DNA from: Phocoena phocoena | Taxonomy: Eukaryota > Chordata > Mammalia > Artiodactyla > Phocoenidae | Reading direction: 5' to 3' | DNA: 64,000 nt | Assembly: GCF_963924675.1 (NCBI RefSeq) | Contig: NC_089236.1 | Location: 59,853,306-59,917,305, forward strand | In this document: in pieces, positions 36,391-48,574 of the stretch | Numbering within the stretch: the first letter of the stretch is position 1 | Layout of the letters: each line of letters begins with the position of its first letter | Notes under the pieces: model-generated | What the model saw: only the letters and a program-made list of their open reading frames with translations | Databases searched by the model: none | Told to the model about the DNA's origin: nothing | Made by a program: the position numbers and the translations under genes

Positions 36391-37399
36391 AGAAGATGAT
36401 AATTCAGAATTCTACAAACTTGAAGGGAAACATTACTGTGACTTCTCTAGAATATAAAGGCCTATGTTTTTTAAAAAAGTACATTTTTATTTGCTTAAAA
36501 TTCATGTGGTCTCAAAGTGAATTCTTGTTTTACTATGCATGTTACTCATACAAAAATAAAAATTAACCCTAGATTTTTTGCTTGTATATTGAATCTAGTC
36601 TTCTGTGAGGATGAAGAACTATTCCTGACTTTATGGATATCCTTTCCATAATTTTACATGTGCTTTCCTCTAAGCAGAATCCAAGAGAAGAAATATTTTT
36701 TTAGACTTTGACAAATGCATTTAATGATAATCAAGACTACAATTTAATTTTATCTTATCCTCAGAAAGGAGAAAACATAATGTAATGCTTGTCTGATTGA
36801 GCATTTGGGGATTATTCTCCAAAGAAAATAAATTATAAATAAATGAATTTTTATAGAGGTTACCTATAGCCAAAGTTCATATAGTACTGTTTTTGTTTTC
36901 TTTTTTGAAAAGGAGCTAGAGTTTAATTCTGAAATGCTGTATGATGGCCAATCTAAGAAAAAAAGGGGGAAAAAAAGTAAATCCAGCCATTATACATTCT
37001 TTGTTCACAAGTACTCAATGTTCTGATCTGAAATGCTCACCACCCACTCTCACATGTCACTAGAAAGAAAACGTCTGCTGTACTGCTAGAGAAATACTTG
37101 CTCTGCTAACCAACAATCATATTTTTTTCAGAAGCCCTAGACAAAGAAAAATACAATTTATACCCTATTTTTCCACAAGTATTTTATTTTCATTCAATCA
37201 CTATCATATTTTCAAATGTGAATTTCAAACACTTCAAGGTATTTCTTCTTGGCATTTCCCAAATGATACACTAAAATTTGGTGGTTTAATATATTATACT
37301 GAGAATATTTCCTTCTCTCAGAAGAGGACTTAAATGCCCTCACAGACATGAAACTAGAGGAAGCTGCGTTATAGGAACCATCCTAAGACAACTGTCAGA
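36391..37399. other. AT-rich DNA, no gene recognised
   Basis: No gene, RNA or repeat family could be recognised here. Confidence 0.4.
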
Positions 37400-37600
37400 A
37401 GGTCTGGATGTAAAATTTCCAGCCCTGTCACTTAACAACCAAGGATATTTTAGTAACAGAAAATCTTTTCGAGCTGTAATATCGTTATTTGTAAAATGGA
37501 GACAGGAATAGTTATCTGTGGGTTTATTATGGGTACAAAATGGTAACACTTTTGCAATTGCTTTGCAAACTATAAAGAATTTGGCATTATTAAAATATTT
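37400..37600 (+). mobile_element. MIR SINE fragment
   Basis: The order 'tgtcacttaacaacc', 'ttatttgtaaaatggagaca' and 'caattgctttgcaaactata' parallels the MIR core and 3' part ('gtcacttaacctctc', 'tcatctgtaaaatggg', 'gtaaagcgctt'). The antisense 87-codon frame over it has no domain. Confidence 0.5.
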
Positions 37601-38627
37601 CAAGACAGTAAATTACATAATTTTTGATGTTTTGTCAACTATTTCTGGAGACTGAAGTATCACTTTGTGTCCTAAATCAGCAGTGTACTAAATGGTACTT
37701 TAGTGGTCTGTTTCTAGGGAATAACTTTCACATGGATATTCTCCAGTTGCATATAATGAAATGTGATATATAATCGAGCATTACACATTTGACATCATCT
37801 GGGAAATTGGAATGGTCAGTCCCCGAGAAAATAATTAAAACCTGTGCTTCCACAGAAATATATTGAAATGCATTTCTTGGGTAAAAGATACATGTGGGAG
37901 AAAAAAAAGATAAAATTGCTTTCTCTTTCCTTTATGTTCAAGAATAAAATCGAATCCCTGGAAGAATACAGTGTAATGTGTAAGGAACAAAACAACTGTT
38001 GATGCTGTGCTTGAAAATGTTATTTCAGCCGCAAGTAGAAAATAAGAGAATGTTCTGAAAAATGCTCTGAAAAGTAAGTGTAGGTTCTAAGAATGAAAAC
38101 AAAAACAAAAAGCTCAATTGAAAATATCGTGTTTGATGAACTATTAATCCAAAGGACCCTTGGCCATGTGAGGTCATATTACTTCGTATACTTCCAAAAA
38201 AAGGTGGGTTCTCTGACTAATCAAATATGCTTATATTCTGTCATAACTCCCAAGGTGAGTTACCTTTCTCCCAGGACTGTGCACAGCACAAGAGTGGGCG
38301 GGTCATGGTGAATTAAATCATGAATTAAATCATCTGGTTTTCTCCCCAGTTCTACTGCAAGTTAAGTTAGGCATGGCTATAAAGAGGCTGGGTTGCATCT
38401 TGACCTCACTACTTTACTGTAATTTATAATGTAAAACATAAATACATTTACCTATAACATAAAATAACTAATTGTTTTTGTGTCACATAAGTAATTGTTT
38501 TGATAACTAAGTTAATTATGCAAAGAAGCAGTTAGTTTTCAAATTCTTCGTTGTTTTAAACACAGCTTATAGCTAAGTCTAACGAAACTATTTGGTTTTC
38601 TTTGCTTAATTTCTTTTTTTCTTTCTT
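37601..38627. other. AT-rich DNA, no gene recognised
   Basis: No gene or repeat is identified. The 72-codon frame at 38093-38311 has no recognisable features. Confidence 0.4.
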
Positions 38628-38742
38628 TTATTAGTTATCTATTTTATACATATTAGTGTATATATGTCGATCCCAATTTCCCAATCCATCCCACCACCAC
38701 CCCCCTCTCACTTCCTCCCTTGGTGTCCATATGTTTGTTCTT
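38628..38742 (-). mobile_element. L1 LINE 3' UTR, short, antisense
   Basis: The string 'attagttatctattttatac' followed by 'gtgtatatatgtcgatccc', a C-rich block and 'ttggtgtccatatgtttgtt' is the reverse of the 3' UTR of a fairly young cetartiodactyl L1. It is a very short 5'-truncated copy of about 115 bp with a T-rich left flank corresponding to the poly-A tail. Confidence 0.75.
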
Positions 38743-39229
38743 TTTTTTTTCCTTCAACCCATACTGTTTATTCCTTTTCCTGAGCTCCTGTATTAAATAG
38801 TGTTGGCATGACAAAATTTTGCTCTTCAAATCATTTTACAAAGTAATGGTATAGAGACTGGTATTTTGTTTTTATTACACAGATGAGGAAAATAGCCACC
38901 AGGATTAATAAATGCCATTTCTTCAGCAAATATTCATCCAATTCAAATTAAAATTTAAAATATTTTGTTGATAAATCTCTACATGACAAGTATATTATGT
39001 ATTTTATTCTAATTTTTCACTTGCATTCATATTATGTTCCCATTATAGACCTATCAAGTACCAAAAACCAAAAACAGGACTTGTATTTGCTTTCCACACC
39101 TGCATATGTTAATAAACATTCTCTGATGGGCTGAAGAGTAATTTTAATATAATCTGGTACATAAATTGAGAATCATTAAGTGTTGTGAATATTTTCCCCC
39201 AAATTTGTGCAAAAACATTTTTATTGTAC
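38743..39229. other. AT-rich spacer
   Basis: Nothing definite is seen. A phrase near 38880 ('acacagatgaggaaaatagc') could be a scrap of MIR in reverse. Confidence 0.35.
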
Positions 39230-39400
39230 TTATTTATTGAATACATATTTAATGCTTTTCATAGTTCAGGCAATGGGTTGGGTACAGGTCATATAAATAT
39301 GAATAAGATATGACTCCTGATTTCAAGAATTTATCAATCTAGTAAGAGAAAGGGCATGAGTAAAAATATTTATGATGTAAAGTAATTGCCAATCAGAGCT
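39230..39400 (-). mobile_element. L2 LINE 3' end, antisense
   Basis: Read in reverse, the segment follows the L2 terminus: 'tatttattgaatacatattt' repeat tail, 'gttcaggcaatgggttgg' and 'cctgatttcaagaatttatc'. It is strongly diverged. Confidence 0.5.
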
Positions 39401-39892
39401 TCTAAGATGCTATGGTAGGCAGTGGAAGAGAAGATGCCTGTTTCTGATGGGGTCACAGCCTCCTCACATGGAGAGACCCAAAGACAATCCTTCCTGTGTA
39501 AATAAATCAGAACCTCAGATTTCCTAAATCTCGTGTGAAACTGAAAATCTGGATTTATCCTTTTCACTCCCTGATGTTCTTTTACCACACCTAACAGGTT
39601 ACCTTGAACATATTAGACTTACAGTAAGTACTTTGTGAATACAGACTAATATAATAACTTATCCACAATAACAAAATATAAAAAGCTCTAAAAGTCCAAT
39701 ATTTTAAAATATTTGGTTAATTTGCAGATAGAACATGAATGACCATAACATGCTTTATAATTGTTATTTATTTAAAGTGCTATTGGTTTACCTTTGGGCA
39801 CAGAAATAGTAATGTGTTTGATTATAGGATACTACCTCAGAACCTACTTGGAATGTTAAATAATATTTGGTATGGGTACTGCAATAACTTTT
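39401..39892. other. Unassigned spacer
   Basis: No gene or repeat is identified here. Confidence 0.35.
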
Positions 39893-40045
39893 TTTGGTAC
39901 TATATATATAAATTTTTTACTACATATAAATAATTTAATAAATAAAAAAATAAATAAAATTATAAATAAATATAAGTACATTCTATTTTTATATTATATT
40001 TATATAATAGTTAAATATATACATATAAATAAAATATATAAATTG
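39893..40045. repeat. Extreme AT-rich low-complexity tract
   Basis: About 150 bp made almost wholly of A and T with (AAAT)n and (TATA)n-like stretches ('aataaataaaaaaataaata'). The Lys/Ile/Tyr/Asn-rich frames over it are compositional artefacts. Confidence 0.85.
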
Positions 40046-41394
40046 CATTTTGAAATCCATGTGGCCTAAAGGGACTCAGAAGATAAAAATTTGTGTTCTT
40101 GTCCATGAATGAGTGGTGAATTACAACCTGCTCAAATAGACTTTCTTTGAATGTTCTCAAAGCATGGCAACTCTCACCACATCATTTTCCTGCTAGTTCA
40201 CAGCTGTGAGTTTCAAATCCAAGATCAGTTACAAGATGGATCCAGAGAGCACAGAACATTCTGAGCAAAGTTGAACGTATTTTAAAAATTGACTTGTAAG
40301 CCAACTGTGGGCCACTTTAGCAGTACACAAGCTGAAGTTGATGATGCTCTGTTTACTTGAGAAATAGACACACTCCGGGGAAAGCATGTTACTTCAGGTC
40401 TGTGAACTTCAGTATGAAGCTCCGATGTGAGTGAAAAAGTGACTTTATACAGATAGACACTGTTTTTCCTGACCATCTTCCTTGTCAGGAAAATCACATT
40501 GTCATTGTCCCTGTATTTATTCTAGATAAGAAAATTCGTCAACTTTTCATTTTAGGATTTGTACATTTTATTTTAATATTTTATCTAAATAAAGTACTTT
40601 AGATCTTAGAAGATTGGTCAAAGCAAACTCCTATCCTATTAGTAAATATTAATTAATATCACAGTATTTCGTACATAAACTATGTCCTTTGGATTAGACT
40701 CATAATATACTTAATCTGAAATAGTAGGAATCTAGAAACATTAGTATTTCCTTTGCAGTTCTCATCAGTGACGAATTTTAGGAAACTATTGCTATTTGAC
40801 CTTGTCTATTCCTCTTATGTAATGGAATTTGAAGATTTCATTTTCTTCTAGCAAGTTACAACTACAACTTATCTTCAGAAAAAGAAAAGAAACAGAGCTA
40901 ACTCCTTGCATCCTTAAAAAAATTAATCTTGAGAATTCAATTTATTTTACCTCTTAATGTCTTAAGTTTCAATCATCTCTTTCATTTTTACAGGACAATA
41001 GCAGCAGTTTTTCCTAAATTGCTAAGTTCTATCTAGTTCTAGTTCATTATCTATCTAGTTCATTTTTAGGCTTTTCCTGAGCATTCTATGATTACCAAGT
41101 TGTAAAAAAAATAAAGAGAGTTTTACTTCTTGGCTGGATGAAAACAGTAAGTCATCACAGTCTGACTCCTTGTCAACCTTTAGCAAAGAAGTCCAAAGAG
41201 CACTTGTTTCTAGTGATCTAACCTGACACTTGCCAAAGATTTCCAGTGTCAACTAGAACAGCACCTCATCCCCTTTCCATACTCCATCGTACCTAGGCCT
41301 GAAATTTTACTTCAATTCAATCAAAATGACTCCAACCAAATACTTGAAAAAACAAAAACAAAACAAAACAAAAAACATGACAGAATTGTATTTT
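40046..41394. other. AT-rich DNA, no gene recognised
   Basis: No gene, RNA gene or repeat family could be recognised. A CAAAA-rich run lies at about 41346-41375. Confidence 0.4.
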
Positions 41395-41775
41395 TTATTT
41401 ACATTTTTATTGAGGTAACATAGTCTATAACATTATATGTTTCATGTGTACAACATTATATGTGTACAACACTATATTTCTACTTCTGTATTCCCTATAC
41501 CATGCTCAAAACCACCAAATACTTAGTTTCCATCCCTCACAATACAGTTGATCCCCTTTACCTATTTCGCCCTCCCTACCACTGCCTCTTCCCCTCTGGT
41601 ACCCACTACTCTGTTCTCTATATCTTTGTGCTTGTTTTTGCTTAGTTTGTTCATTGATTTTGTTTTTTATATTCCACATGTGAGTGAAATCATACGGTAT
41701 TTGTCTTTCTCTGTCTGACTTATTTCACTTAGCATAATACCCTCATGATTCATCCATGTTGCCACAAATCTGCCA
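41395..41775 (-). mobile_element. L1M LINE, 3' UTR, antisense
   Basis: On the plus strand it begins 'tatttacatttttattgagg' and continues with 'atgtttcatgtgtacaacat', 'gatcccctttacctatttcg', 'ctggtacccactactctgtt', 'tattccacatgtgagtgaaa', 'gtctttctctgtctgactta' and 'tttcacttagcataatac'. This is the reverse of an L1 3' end. It is 5'-truncated. The 61-codon plus frame is a by-product. Confidence 0.8.
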
Positions 41776-41905
41776 GAGTTTTGTTGTTGTTGTTCTTTGT
41801 TCTTTTTAGAGGGAGGGGAGGATTGTTTGTTTCTTTAGGGATTTCTTTTGTAAGTGACAATATTGCAAAATATAAACTAGAAGGTAGAATTTAAAAGTCC
41901 ATTGA

Positions 41906-42107
41906 TGGGCTTCCCTGGTGGCGCAGTGGTTGAGAGTCCGCCTGCCGATGCAGGGGACACGGGTTCTTGCCCCAGTCCGGGAAGATCCCACATGCCGCAG
42001 AGCGGCCCATGAGCCATGGCCGCTGAGCCTGTGCGTCCAGAGCCTGTGCTCCGTAACAGGAGAGGCCACAACAGTGAAAGCCCCGCGTACCACACACACA
42101 CAAAAAA
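41906..42107 (+). mobile_element. CHR-family cetacean SINE (about 200 bp)
   Basis: The copy runs from 'tgggcttccctggtggcgca' to 'aagccccgcgtaccac', with a (CA)n then A tail. An exact 13-bp target duplication, 'aaaagtccattga', lies at 41893-41905 and 42108-42120. A small deletion after 'ccgcagagcggccc' removes the usual 'ctgggcc' portion. The exact duplication points to a relatively recent insertion. Confidence 0.96.
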
Positions 42108-42389
42108 AAAAGTCCATTGAAAGTTCTATATATGAAAGCACATTAAAACACTGAAATCATATATGACTGACCCATAATTTGTCACTCTTTTATTAATGCT
42201 ACTGCAAATAAAGCTAATGCAACTTAGGATGTGATAGAGGAAATCGAAAGTGCAAGCCAAGTTGATTGCACATGCTCATGTAACATTATGTTCCATGTGA
42301 TGTCTTAAGAAAGCATACTGCAATTCCCCTTAATATCATGTATCATTATGCAATAACAAGTAACTATGTATAAACTTATTTGATGATAG

Positions 42390-42520
42390 TTGTCTATCTA
42401 CCAACCAGACTGTAAGCTTCATAAGAGAAAAAACTACATTTGAATCTTCATCATTTTATCAGCACAATTCTTGATAACCCGGAGCATATAGACAATAAAT
42501 ATTTCTTCAGAGAATAAAAG
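42390..42520 (+). mobile_element. L2 LINE 3' end
   Basis: The order 'ctaccaaccagactgtaagc', 'ttcataagagaaaaaactac', 'ttatcagcacaattcttgat' and 'agacaataaatatttcttca' is the decayed L2 3' terminus ('gactgtaagctccatgaggg...', 'ccagcacctag', 'aataaatatttg'). Confidence 0.65.
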
Positions 42521-43649
42521 AGTCCTAGGGAATTTAATCAGATTGTCAAAGGATCTATACATTTTGCCATATCAGAAAACCTCAGAGACAGTGAGTCATT
42601 TATTTAGGAAAGCGTAAGGAAAAGGTGAGAAAGAATCCATAGCAGTTTGCAAAGGTTTGAAGTTATTTCACGTAAAAGATTAAATGGACCTGTTTTAATC
42701 TCTTCCAGGTGGGCAGAACTGTGATAACGGACTAGAAATTTCAGAAAAATACACTTCAGGTAAACAAGAAAGGAGGCTTTTCTAAAAAGTATCAATAGAA
42801 CGTTTATAATATAATATGTTCACCAAGTGATGCACAGCAAGCTCCTTAATAGAGACTGAAACAGAGAAAGAATAGTCACAGCTCAGGCTGAAGAAATTTT
42901 CCAGGATTGGTTGCTAATGTAAATGAAATCATCTAAAATCACTTATAGCATTAAGATTTTATGATTATTTGATGCCATTGTCTAATGCCAAACAAGAAAT
43001 AATTAGTGTATTCAATGAACTGAATATTTTGTAGACTGTATTCTAAATTTAGAATTTTTGTAATTTATTTAACATAATAGTCTAGAGTTGAAAAGACCTC
43101 ACAGTAGTGAAAATCGATGAGTAAATCCAACTGTAATTATATGTTTAGTTAAAATAAGAAGTCTCACCTTGATAGTGTTCAAATCCAGTAGTGAATTGCA
43201 AATCTCTGAGTCTCCAGTCAATTCTCTCTCTTGCGTTTCAGGCAAGGGTCCTGAACTCAGTCAACATTTTCTCCTGCAACGATGTCCTGCCTGATGCATT
43301 TGCTAATTGGTTCTTTTCACCTTTTTCTTCTTTTAATCTGAGGACATTCACATACCCTATCATGGCCCCCTACATTTGGTTAAGAATACCTGACAACAAC
43401 TCTTGTGTAGGCAACTGTACCGAAGGAGCTGCAGTAGTCTCTTGTCATCATTTTTCTCTGTCCTTCTGGAGCTCATATTTCCAAGATATATTTTGCACTG
43501 CCTCTGCCATTCACACTTACCATCTGACAGAGATTTCTTTCAAATCGACAACCTAATTTCAGAGGAATGATGATAGATTATGCCTTGCATATTTCCAGAT
43601 CAACTGAATTTTCTTCATCGAAATGCATACAGAAGTTTTGGTAGTGGTG
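42521..43649. other. Unassigned DNA with one 121-codon frame
   Basis: No gene is recognised. The plus-strand frame at 43191-43556 lies in somewhat less AT-rich sequence. It has Cys and Phe scattered throughout, no Kozak-like context, no signal peptide and no domain. I regard it as chance or a decayed element. Confidence 0.4.
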
Positions 43650-44520
43650 GTAGTAATTGTGGGAAGGTGGTAGATTACATTGCTGTTGGCCAAGTAGCTT
43701 GGTGCCCTTCCCTCCGTGAACATGTAGGAAACATAGAGCAGTGCCCCCTAATCCGTGGTTTTGCTTTTCTAGGTTTCAGCTATCCACAGTCAATTGCAGT
43801 CTGAAAATATTAAATGGAAAATTCCAGAAATAAACAATTTGTAAGTTTTAAATTGCACATTGCTCTGAGTCATGTGATAAAATTTGTGCAGTCTGCTCAG
43901 TCCTGCCCAGGATGGGAATCATCCCTTTGTCCAGGTATCTCATCCACTAGTCACTTAGTAGCCACACTCAGTTATAAGCCTGACTGTCATGGTATTGCAG
44001 TGCTTGTGTTCAAATAACACTTATTTTACTTAATAATGGCCCCAAGCTCCAGATACTCTCTTACTGTGCCTAATTTATAAACTAAACTTTATTATAAGTA
44101 TGTATGTATATACAAGGTTCAGTACAATCTAGGGTTTCAGGCATCCACTGGGGGTTTGGAACTTATCCCCATGAATAAGGGAGGACTACAGTATATCCTT
44201 ATACAACTGAACTCAAGCATTGTCATGTGACTTATCATATGTGAGCGGAAGTGGCCCTTGTCAGTCTGAGCAGACATTTTACGAGCCAGCACATGGTTCC
44301 AATGTCCCTCTGCCACAGACTTACAGTGCTCTATCCATAGGATACCCTGTCAGCCTCGGACCTAAAGTGAAGACACCATGCATTGACTACGCAGGCAGTA
44401 GTCAATCTGAGACTGGCATTTAGGAAAATTTGTCCTTTGTTGTTATAAGCCACTGAGATTCAGGGGTTGTTTGTTACCACAGCATATCCTAATCTATCTT
44501 GATTGATGCGGGCATATAAA
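43650..44520 (+). mobile_element. LTR-like repeat (MaLR type), split by Tigger
   Basis: To the right of the Tigger element the sequence reads 'gtcatgtgacttatcatatg', 'gtgagcggaagtggcccttg', 'gagccagcacatggttcc', 'aagccactgagattcagggg' and 'gtttgttaccacagcatatc'. This is the 3' half and end of a common eutherian LTR-like repeat that I associate with the MaLR group. The 90 bp to the left ('cttggtgcccttccctccg') fits its upstream part. It is non-coding. The family name is uncertain. Confidence 0.5.
43739..44191 (-). mobile_element. Tigger-like (pogo) DNA transposon
   Basis: The ends are complementary: 'cagtgccccctaatccgtgg' at the left and, in reverse, 'ctgtagtcctcccttattc' at the right. Inside are 'gaaaatattaaatggaaaat', 'tccagaaataaacaatttgt' and 'ttcaggcatccactggggg', which are typical of Tigger/MER2-type non-autonomous copies. 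A TA dinucleotide follows at 44192; the left TA has mutated to AG. No transposase remains. The 67-codon frame at 43814 is a by-product. Confidence 0.8.
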
Positions 44521-45924
44521 GCTTGAAAGTTTTTTATCCCAGAAGTATGGCAACAGTTATAAACAAATTGTGTCTGACATTGAGAACAATGTGGAGAAGC
44601 AAAGTGGGCAGAAGGAGAGTCTATTGGACCATCTGAAAGGGAAGCCCCAGGGTGAGTCTGCAGGAATTCTACTTCAGTTGTGTCAGAAGTAATTTGCAAG
44701 AAACTTGCTGTAAAATGTGTAATCAGCTGGAATGGAAAACAGCAACTTTATTTGCCAATTTACGTGGTTTAACCACAGAATAAATTTGGGGTTGAATGGG
44801 AGAACATGTTGCTGTAGATAAAGATGTTAGGATGAGGTTTTTTGGCTTCAGGAACAGAGAGGAAGTGACAGCTTTTAAGGACAGGAACAGGAAGAAATAA
44901 CAGAATTTTGAAATGTGTTGGATGAACAGCCTGGATGTGGGAGCAAAAAAAAAAAGAGTAAGGTTGGTTAGTGATGCCAAGGTAAAGTGACTGAGAAGTG
45001 AACATGCCACCACAAGTGGTGAGAGAAAAAAAAAAAAGAACACAGATAAGGAAAGACAGATGAACACAAGAAGGAGATAAGATGGCAGATAACTTCCGCT
45101 TGTGTGCAAGCACTTGGCATAATGAGCTTGTCCTATTAATTAATATGCAATCTGTGGTGTTGCTTCTCTCCTCTGCATATAGAAAAGAGGGAAAGGTCAC
45201 TACTTGGTATCACTTTGAAATTATTATTTATTTAGTTGTATAGTCAAATTAGCATAGCATGTGAAAGAATTCCAAGTATATATAGGGAAATTCATTTATG
45301 GATCAGTGGAAATATTAAAGACACATTGCTCAAATATTAAGAAAATATCAGTCTTCATTATTTCTAGGGGAATCATTTCTAAAACAGTAGTAGGAATGAG
45401 GTAAATTGAAGGTTTTTAGACTATTAATCTGAATTTATCTGCATAGCTCCTAATGTAAATACAATAGTCTATATTTTTATTTGAAATTAAACATACATAT
45501 TGCCTCAACCTAGAGAATAATAGCCAGAGGAGTAAAATAATAGCTGGGGAGGAGGAAGAAGAGAAAAACTAGACTTTTTAATAACTATGTCCAAACACTA
45601 ACATGTCAATAATGAACGTTAGGTCTATGACTATCAAGGATTGCAAATCTTTTTTAGGAGAAACATCATTTTCAGAAATTTTTAGAAATTTACTAGTCAT
45701 ATATGACATGGAAGAAGAGCTGGAGACAGGAATGATCTCCCACTTTCTTGCTGCATCATCTCCCTTTTCCTTATTTGGAAAAGTGAAGGAGATAACAGAG
45801 TGTATATAAATAATGAGAGTGTCTGATGGAATGAGACAGCATCTACTTGGTTATCAGTACTGGATTTGAGATGCTAAAGAAAACTGATATGAATAGCAAT
45901 CCTATTTGGGGACATCCCATTTAG
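44521..45924. other. Unassigned DNA, no gene recognised
   Basis: Two overlapping antisense frames of 128 and 143 codons lie at 44723-45200. They are Ser/Leu/Phe-rich and end at random stops. They arise from purine-rich plus-strand sequence and show no domain. I do not call them genes. Confidence 0.45.
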
Positions 45925-46335
45925 TCATTTATTCATCCATTCAACAACTCTATCATCAAACAAGTACTACCTACAGGGCATCGGTCAAGGTATTGGGAAC
46001 AATGAAGTACACAAAATAAACAAAATTCCTTTCTCTATTGGAGCTTACAATCCAGAACAGGAAGACAAGTGATAGAAAAAATATGTAAAATATAGTTTAT
46101 GCCAGATGTTTTTGAATAATATATAGAGAAAAACAAAGTGGGGAAAAGATAGGAAGTGTGTGGCAAGTGGGGCCATTTTGAAATACTTTGGTCAGAGGAT
46201 ACTTCATTTGAGCCACCTGTGAAACTCAAGCACTTGGGGCAAAAGAGGTGGTGACCATACAAGAAAGAATTAATTGTATGAGGCAAGTCCTGTTGGTTTC
46301 AGGGATGGGGCAGTGGTTTTGCCAAGAGCACCAGA
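45925..46335 (-). mobile_element. L2 LINE, 3' region, antisense
   Basis: The reverse L2 pattern is clear: 'atttattcatccattcaaca', 'ggtattgggaacaatgaagt', 'cctttctctattggagctta', 'caatccagaacaggaagac', 'ttggtcagaggatacttcat' and 'ttgagccacctgtgaaactc'. It is old and non-coding. Confidence 0.7.
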
Positions 46336-46669
46336 GCTCAGGACTCCCTTTTTCTCTTGTTGGCATTAGGTTAGAGGGTGGAGAACACCGATCTCCAGGG
46401 ACCCAGGTCACTCTTAGAATGAGTGAAGTTGCATGACCTCCTCTCACTTCTTCAGCTCAAATTCCTGATAAATATGAATGTGAAGATATTAGCATTTTTC
46501 AAATGGAAATAAGTGTTGAATCTACATTCTCACCATACTTGATATGAGACCAGCCACGGCATGAACTATATACCTGGTAAACACGTCTGCATGAAGATGG
46601 TAGCTCTCCAAAAGGTGTAAGCTGTTGGGACACATTTCAGATCATGCACTAAAGATAATTTTTGGCAGC
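46336..46669. other. Unassigned spacer
   Basis: Nothing could be recognised here. Confidence 0.35.
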
Positions 46670-46800
46670 TTTGTTTGGGCCTCATCTAAGTTTAATAAAA
46701 TGTATTGTGGTAATCATTTTGCAATGTATGTATGAGAGGTCATTATGTTGTACAAAAAGCTGTGTGTCAATTATATCTCCGTAAAATTGAAAAAAAAATC
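46670..46800 (+). mobile_element. L1M LINE, 3' end
   Basis: The string 'tgtattgtggtaatcatttt', 'gcaatgtatgtatgagaggt', 'cattatgttgtacaaaaagc' and 'gtcaattatatctccgtaaa' followed by an A-rich tail is the terminal sequence of an L1M. It is 5'-truncated. Confidence 0.8.
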
Positions 46801-48574
46801 AAAAAACAAATAAACAGACACCAGGTTAAGAAAAACAAAAAATAAATCTGAGGACACAGCTCCATGTGTGGTGATGGCAGAGCTGCAGGCCATTTGGCCC
46901 CCTTGAGCTGATAGCAGTGGGACACACAGAGGTACCTATCCTGGATCTGAGGGCGGAAGTCAGAGTATTTTCATGCAAAGCAATGGATGTTAAACTAAGC
47001 TGCAAAGGCATCTGGGCAAAGGTGTTTTTTGTTGTTATTGTTGTTTGCTTACTTTTTCATTCTCAATACTCCATTGTTTACAGATACAGATACAATGTTT
47101 CAGGGTTTAAAAAATAAAATAATATGCCCTGATTCACATGACCAATTTTTGGATATTCTCAAGCTCTTTCGTTTTAAAAGGTATATATTCTACATTTACA
47201 TTTATACTTTAAAATTAAAATTTTTTGGAACAGAAGAAAAGGAATAACAAATAAATTGTCTTTACAAATATATAAAGCATGGATTTATGTCTATATTATT
47301 TTTGTGAATAATTATGCATATTTTTATAGTAGGGATTTATGGTAGGGAGTTTCTCCCAATAGTTTGACTCTGATATTAAAGGGTCTTGTTATTACAAAAT
47401 TAATTCCAAGTGAAAACTCTATCATATCAAAAAGTGGAATCCAGTTCTAACAATGTACAACATTTAAATTTAAATTGATTATATTTTGAAGGTAAATGAA
47501 ATATAAAATCTAAAAATAAAATATAAATAAAACATTAAATATTTTTAAAAAGAAAACATGTGTGCCATAAGATATTTGGCAGCAGGGGTCCTTATTCTGT
47601 ATTTCATGGAATGTAGTGTGCTGTAAATAGATTTGGGGAGAAACTGAAATTTGATGAGACAAATAGTATATCTTTATTTTCATTAATCTTTAATGGAAAT
47701 TATCCTTTGCTTCCTTTATGAATATAGGCAACACACCATGGGAGATGAGCACTACCTGACATTGTAACAATAGTATCCACAGATATTATCATTTCATATT
47801 GCAGTGATAGCAGTTGCTTTTAAACATGATTTTCACTAACTATTGTCTTGAGATTGTGATATTTAACAGCCCTCTCACTAGATTTTTTATTTAATCCTTT
47901 AATAAAGAAGCACATATAGCATTTAATTACAAAATTTTTTCTAATTAATATTTTGATGACTAAATTTCAACATAACTCATGTTGTAATCTACTGTATTTT
48001 AATACAATATATTTTGTGTATTTAATTTTTCATTCTAAGTAGGACAACATAGGCTTCAAGAGATTATCAAGAGGTCCAAAACATTTAAAAAATGCCCATT
48101 GCCTTTTCATACACGTTTTTGAGACTAAATAGCAAATCATCAAAATTGTCTCATATTAGAAAATTCCCTTTTCTCTGAGAACTATGGTGGAACAAGGAAA
48201 GAGCAGTCTCTATCTTAACTTCTGTGACTTGTTTATCATTCATACTTGTTCATATTATTTAATTCAGTTACATAGAATATGAATGTGAAAAGAAAGAGAT
48301 TTGGGGCTTGGAAAGTTGGACACTCATATGATTATTAAAATATATCGTCAAATTAATTTGTGTGAGAAAACATGAAAGTTGGAAAAAAAACTGTAAACAT
48401 CAATCTAGGAGATAATGTACTCAAATTATTTCACATACATCCTCAGGTTCTAATACAAATTTAAAGGAATGAACTTGGAATTTTCATAGATGGCATTAGG
48501 GGTGTATTTTATTCAAGAAGCACAAGGGACCCCAATTCTCAGATTGCTAAATTAGCTCATATATGGCTTCACAC
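46801..48574. other. AT-rich DNA, no gene recognised
   Basis: No gene or named repeat was found. The part at 46850-47020 is less AT-rich but unassigned, and 47200-48350 is very AT-rich. Confidence 0.4.

Noticed and set aside
43191..43556. 121-codon plus-strand frame with several cysteines
   Set aside because: No signal peptide, domain, splice context or conserved motif could be seen, and frames of this length are expected by chance in 64 kb.
44723..45200. Overlapping 128- and 143-codon minus-strand frames
   Set aside because: They are Ser/Leu/Phe-rich by base composition, overlap in different frames and show no family signature.
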